Assembly: GCA_903906615.1 (NCBI GenBank)
Contig: CAIVKT010000389.1
Coordinates: 1-7,609, forward strand
Length of the DNA stretch: 7,609 nucleotides
From: an uncultured Bacteroidota bacterium
Lineage (GTDB): Bacteria > Bacteroidota > Bacteroidia > Chitinophagales > Chitinophagaceae
Reading direction: 5' to 3'
How positions within the stretch are numbered: the stretch's first letter is position 1; each line of letters begins with the position of its first letter. Positions 6,397-7,609 of this stretch are shown here, one piece after another. The notes beneath the pieces are model-generated. The model worked only from the letters and a program-made list of their open reading frames with translations, was not told the DNA's origin and searched no databases. Both the position numbers and the translations under genes were made by a program.

Positions 6397-7248
6397 TTAT
6401 TTGTAGTATGTAGCGAAGCTCTGTGTCAATGTAAAGCCGCTTTCGTCGATGCCATAAGTTACACCATCAATAATGGTAGTAAAGAAGTTATAAGACACGA
6501 TAGCGATAAATGAGGTACTGATACCAAGGGCGGTATTGATAAGGGCCTCAGAGATACCTTGTGCAAGCGCAGTAGCATCGCCGCCGCCGCCGCTGGCACC
6601 GAGGGCCGAGAACGAACGGATCATACCAAGTACCGTACCGAACAGACCCAACAGGGTAGCACACGATGCGATGGTAGAAAGGAACACAAGGTTCTTCTCC
6701 AGCATAGGCACTTCAAGAGCGGTAGCTTCTTCGATCTCTTTCTGTATGTTCATCACCTTCTGATCGGTAGTGAGTTCATTGTTGGTGGTCATGTCACGAT
6801 ACTTGTGGAGGCCGGCGCGCATTACATTACCTACAGAGCCCGCCTGCTTGTCGCACTCAGCGATAGCAGCATCAATGTTCTTATTGGCCAGGTGATACTG
6901 CACTTTACGTACAAATTCACCACCATCTACTTTGCCCTTTGCTTTAAACACAGTAAGTGTGCGCTCTACCACGAAAGATATAAGCGTGAGCAGTGTAGCC
7001 AGCAATATAGGTACCACGAAACCACCCTGGTACATCAGACCCAAAAAGTTTCCTTCTTTCGCATGCATCTTCTCCGCATCCTGGAAATTGCTTGCACTGC
7101 CCATCACAAATTTCCAGATAAGGTAGCCCACTACTATACATGCAGCAACGATCAGCAGGTTCAGTACAAAGTTATTTGAGTTCTTAGGCTTTCCTGCATT
7201 TCCATGGGAAGCGGAAGGTCTTGCTGCGGCTGTTTTTACATCTGCCAT
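6397..7248 (-). CDS. exbB: ExbB/TolQ/MotA family proton channel protein
   Basis: This 283-residue inner-membrane channel subunit assembles as a ring around ExbD and uses the proton gradient to drive TonB. There is a Lys/Ala/Ser-rich soluble start (1-25), then a hydrophobic helix at about 27-48, and three helices typical of ExbB: about 73-95, 188-210 and 235-258. The long cytoplasmic domain lies between the second and third helix. The family signature LLGLFGTVLGMIRSF is at 199-213, and GISEALINTALGISTSFIAI at 231-250 is the last conserved helix. A glycine run (220-223) sits in the short loop between these helices. The first helix is additional to the three of E. coli ExbB. The gene is first in the cluster, has a clear promoter about 60 nt upstream, and is followed by a terminator-like hairpin. 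No ribosome site is seen; the start is set by the leader and first residues. Confidence 0.96.
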   Translation of the reverse strand: MADVKTAAARPSASHGNAGKPKNSNNFVLNLLIVAACIVVGYLIWKFVMGSASNFQDAEKMHAKEGNFLGLMYQGGFVVPILLATLLTLISFVVERTLTVFKAKGKVDGGEFVRKVQYHLANKNIDAAIAECDKQAGSVGNVMRAGLHKYRDMTTNNELTTDQKVMNIQKEIEEATALEVPMLEKNLVFLSTIASCATLLGLFGTVLGMIRSFSALGASGGGGDATALAQGISEALINTALGISTSFIAIVSYNFFTTIIDGVTYGIDESGFTLTQSFATYYK

Positions 7249-7312
7249 AATTCTGATTTTTTAGATTTTTTGTTGCTGATTATTGATTAAGAATAAAATT
7301 TTTGTGCGTTTG

Positions 7313-7342
7313 CAAAGATATACGTACCACCCAAAAAAACAA
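7313..7342 (-). promoter_or_regulatory. Bacteroidota-type promoter of exbB (P1)
   Basis: On the minus strand, TATCTTTG (7320-7313) matches the -7 consensus TAnnTTTG exactly. TTG (7342-7340) lies 19 nt upstream, a normal -33 spacing for this phylum. Transcription should start near 7306, giving a leader of about 58 nt before the exbB ATG at 7248. Confidence 0.75.
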
Positions 7343-7349
7343 TTTTGGG
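7330..7349. promoter_or_regulatory. Inverted repeat over the P1 -33 element
   Basis: CCCAAAA (7330-7336) and TTTTGGG (7343-7349) are perfect 7-bp arms around 6 nt, and the P1 -33 TTG lies in the centre. A protein bound here would cover the promoter. The regulator is unknown. Confidence 0.5.
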
Positions 7350-7351
7350 AG

Positions 7352-7365
7352 TGAAAATATTTTCA
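7352..7365. promoter_or_regulatory. Perfect 14-bp palindrome upstream of exbB
   Basis: TGAAAATATTTTCA reads the same on both strands. It lies 9 nt upstream of the P1 -33 element and touches the -7 box of the candidate P2. Its halves resemble Fur half-sites (TGATAAT/ATTATCA) with one change per half and no central base. That resemblance is suggestive only, and an AT-rich palindrome can arise by chance. Confidence 0.45.
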
Positions 7366-7391
7366 AATATAGGGGTTTAATCTTACGGCAG
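7364..7391 (-). promoter_or_regulatory. Possible second exbB promoter (P2)
   Basis: TATATTTG on the minus strand (7371-7364) is an exact TAnnTTTG match. The upstream CTG (7391-7389) at 17 nt is one base off the -33 TTG. It would give a leader about 50 nt longer than P1 that includes both dyads. Confidence 0.35.
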
Positions 7392-7609
7392 TCCTAAAGA
7401 ACTGTTATGTTTTTTTTACCCGACCTGATAAAACGCCCAAGCCCCTGATTTATTGCCTGTTAAGGCTTAAAAGTTTCTACCCGCTGTTTTATGCCTCTAC
7501 CTTATATAGACGTAATTTTGAGGCCATTCCTTGGTATCCGGCAGAAATAATTTTTTTACTGTTACATTGGCAGATAAATTTTAGCTTTGGCCGATGAAAA
7601 ATATCCCGA
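7372..7609. other. Right-edge intergenic region with rightward promoter-like boxes
   Basis: No coding frame or RNA gene is supported in these 238 nt. On the plus strand TAATTTTG (7513-7520) and TAGCTTTG (7582-7589) match the -7 consensus TAnnTTTG. Their -33 partners are one base off: ATG at 19 nt and CTG at 20 nt. An ATG at 7594 (MKNIP to the edge) could start a rightward gene served by the first box with a leader of about 65 nt. The region would then be a divergent intergenic space between that gene and exbB. A hairpin with mismatch around 7389-7404 before a T-run is too weak to call a terminator. Confidence 0.35.

Noticed and set aside
6578..6594. GCC/CGC triplet run in exbB as a phase-variable microsatellite
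   Set aside because: It is only about four to five triplet units and in frame, so slippage would add or remove glycine rather than switch the gene; it fits the flexible loop between helices.
6559..7179. 206-codon plus-strand frame opposite exbB
   Set aside because: It is antisense to a well-conserved ExbB, has a low-complexity, family-unlike sequence, and has no ribosome site.
7352..7365. Palindrome called as a Fur box
   Set aside because: It differs from the Fur 7-1-7 consensus in each half and lacks the central base, so only an unnamed operator candidate is reported.
1..7609. CRISPR array, tRNA/rRNA, transposon, phage or defence island, or a new multi-gene system
   Set aside because: No spaced repeats, RNA-gene folds, transposase or nuclease domains were found; all convincing genes belong to known glycan and TonB families.

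Overview
The window looks like an ordinary chromosomal segment from a Bacteroidota bacterium, probably Chitinophagales/Chitinophagaceae-like. That placement is inferred from gene style and was not searched. Supporting signs are the exbB-exbD-exbD-tonB cluster, the TonB N-terminus with the FEGRNKAYGGYELR motif, mostly weak Shine-Dalgarno sequences, and a TTG-N19-TATCTTTG promoter of the Bacteroidota -33/-7 type in front of exbB.

Region 1 (1-2728, + strand) is part of a surface-polysaccharide cluster. It holds a DegT/DnrJ/EryC1/StrS sugar aminotransferase cut by the left edge, a PglD/NeuD/VioB-type hexapeptide-repeat acyltransferase 18 nt downstream, and a family-2 glycosyltransferase 28 nt further on. 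The first two most likely convert a nucleotide 4-keto-deoxysugar into its 4-acylamino form. The GT2 enzyme would then move a sugar onto a growing glycan.

Region 2 (2736-3977, - strand) is a GT4 glycosyltransferase that converges on the GT2 gene with only 7 nt between stop codons. Its start codon lies 19 nt behind the hairpin of a strong intrinsic terminator (3988-4021) that ends the tonB gene, so how it is transcribed is unclear.

Region 3 (4043-7248, - strand) is the TonB energy-transducing system, in transcription order exbB, exbD, a second divergent exbD, and tonB. ExbB and ExbD form the inner-membrane proton-driven motor, and TonB carries its energy through the periplasm to outer-membrane receptors. 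A terminator-like hairpin in the 173-nt exbB-exbD gap may lower expression of the distal genes relative to exbB. Upstream of exbB there is a good promoter, a second weaker one, and two adjacent dyads that look like operators.

The last ~240 nt (7372-7609) contain no gene I can support. They hold promoter-like boxes pointing right and an ATG at 7594 that may start a gene beyond the window. I found no CRISPR array, RNA gene, insertion sequence, phage gene or defence system. No undescribed multi-gene system is evident, and the points most worth checking are regulatory.
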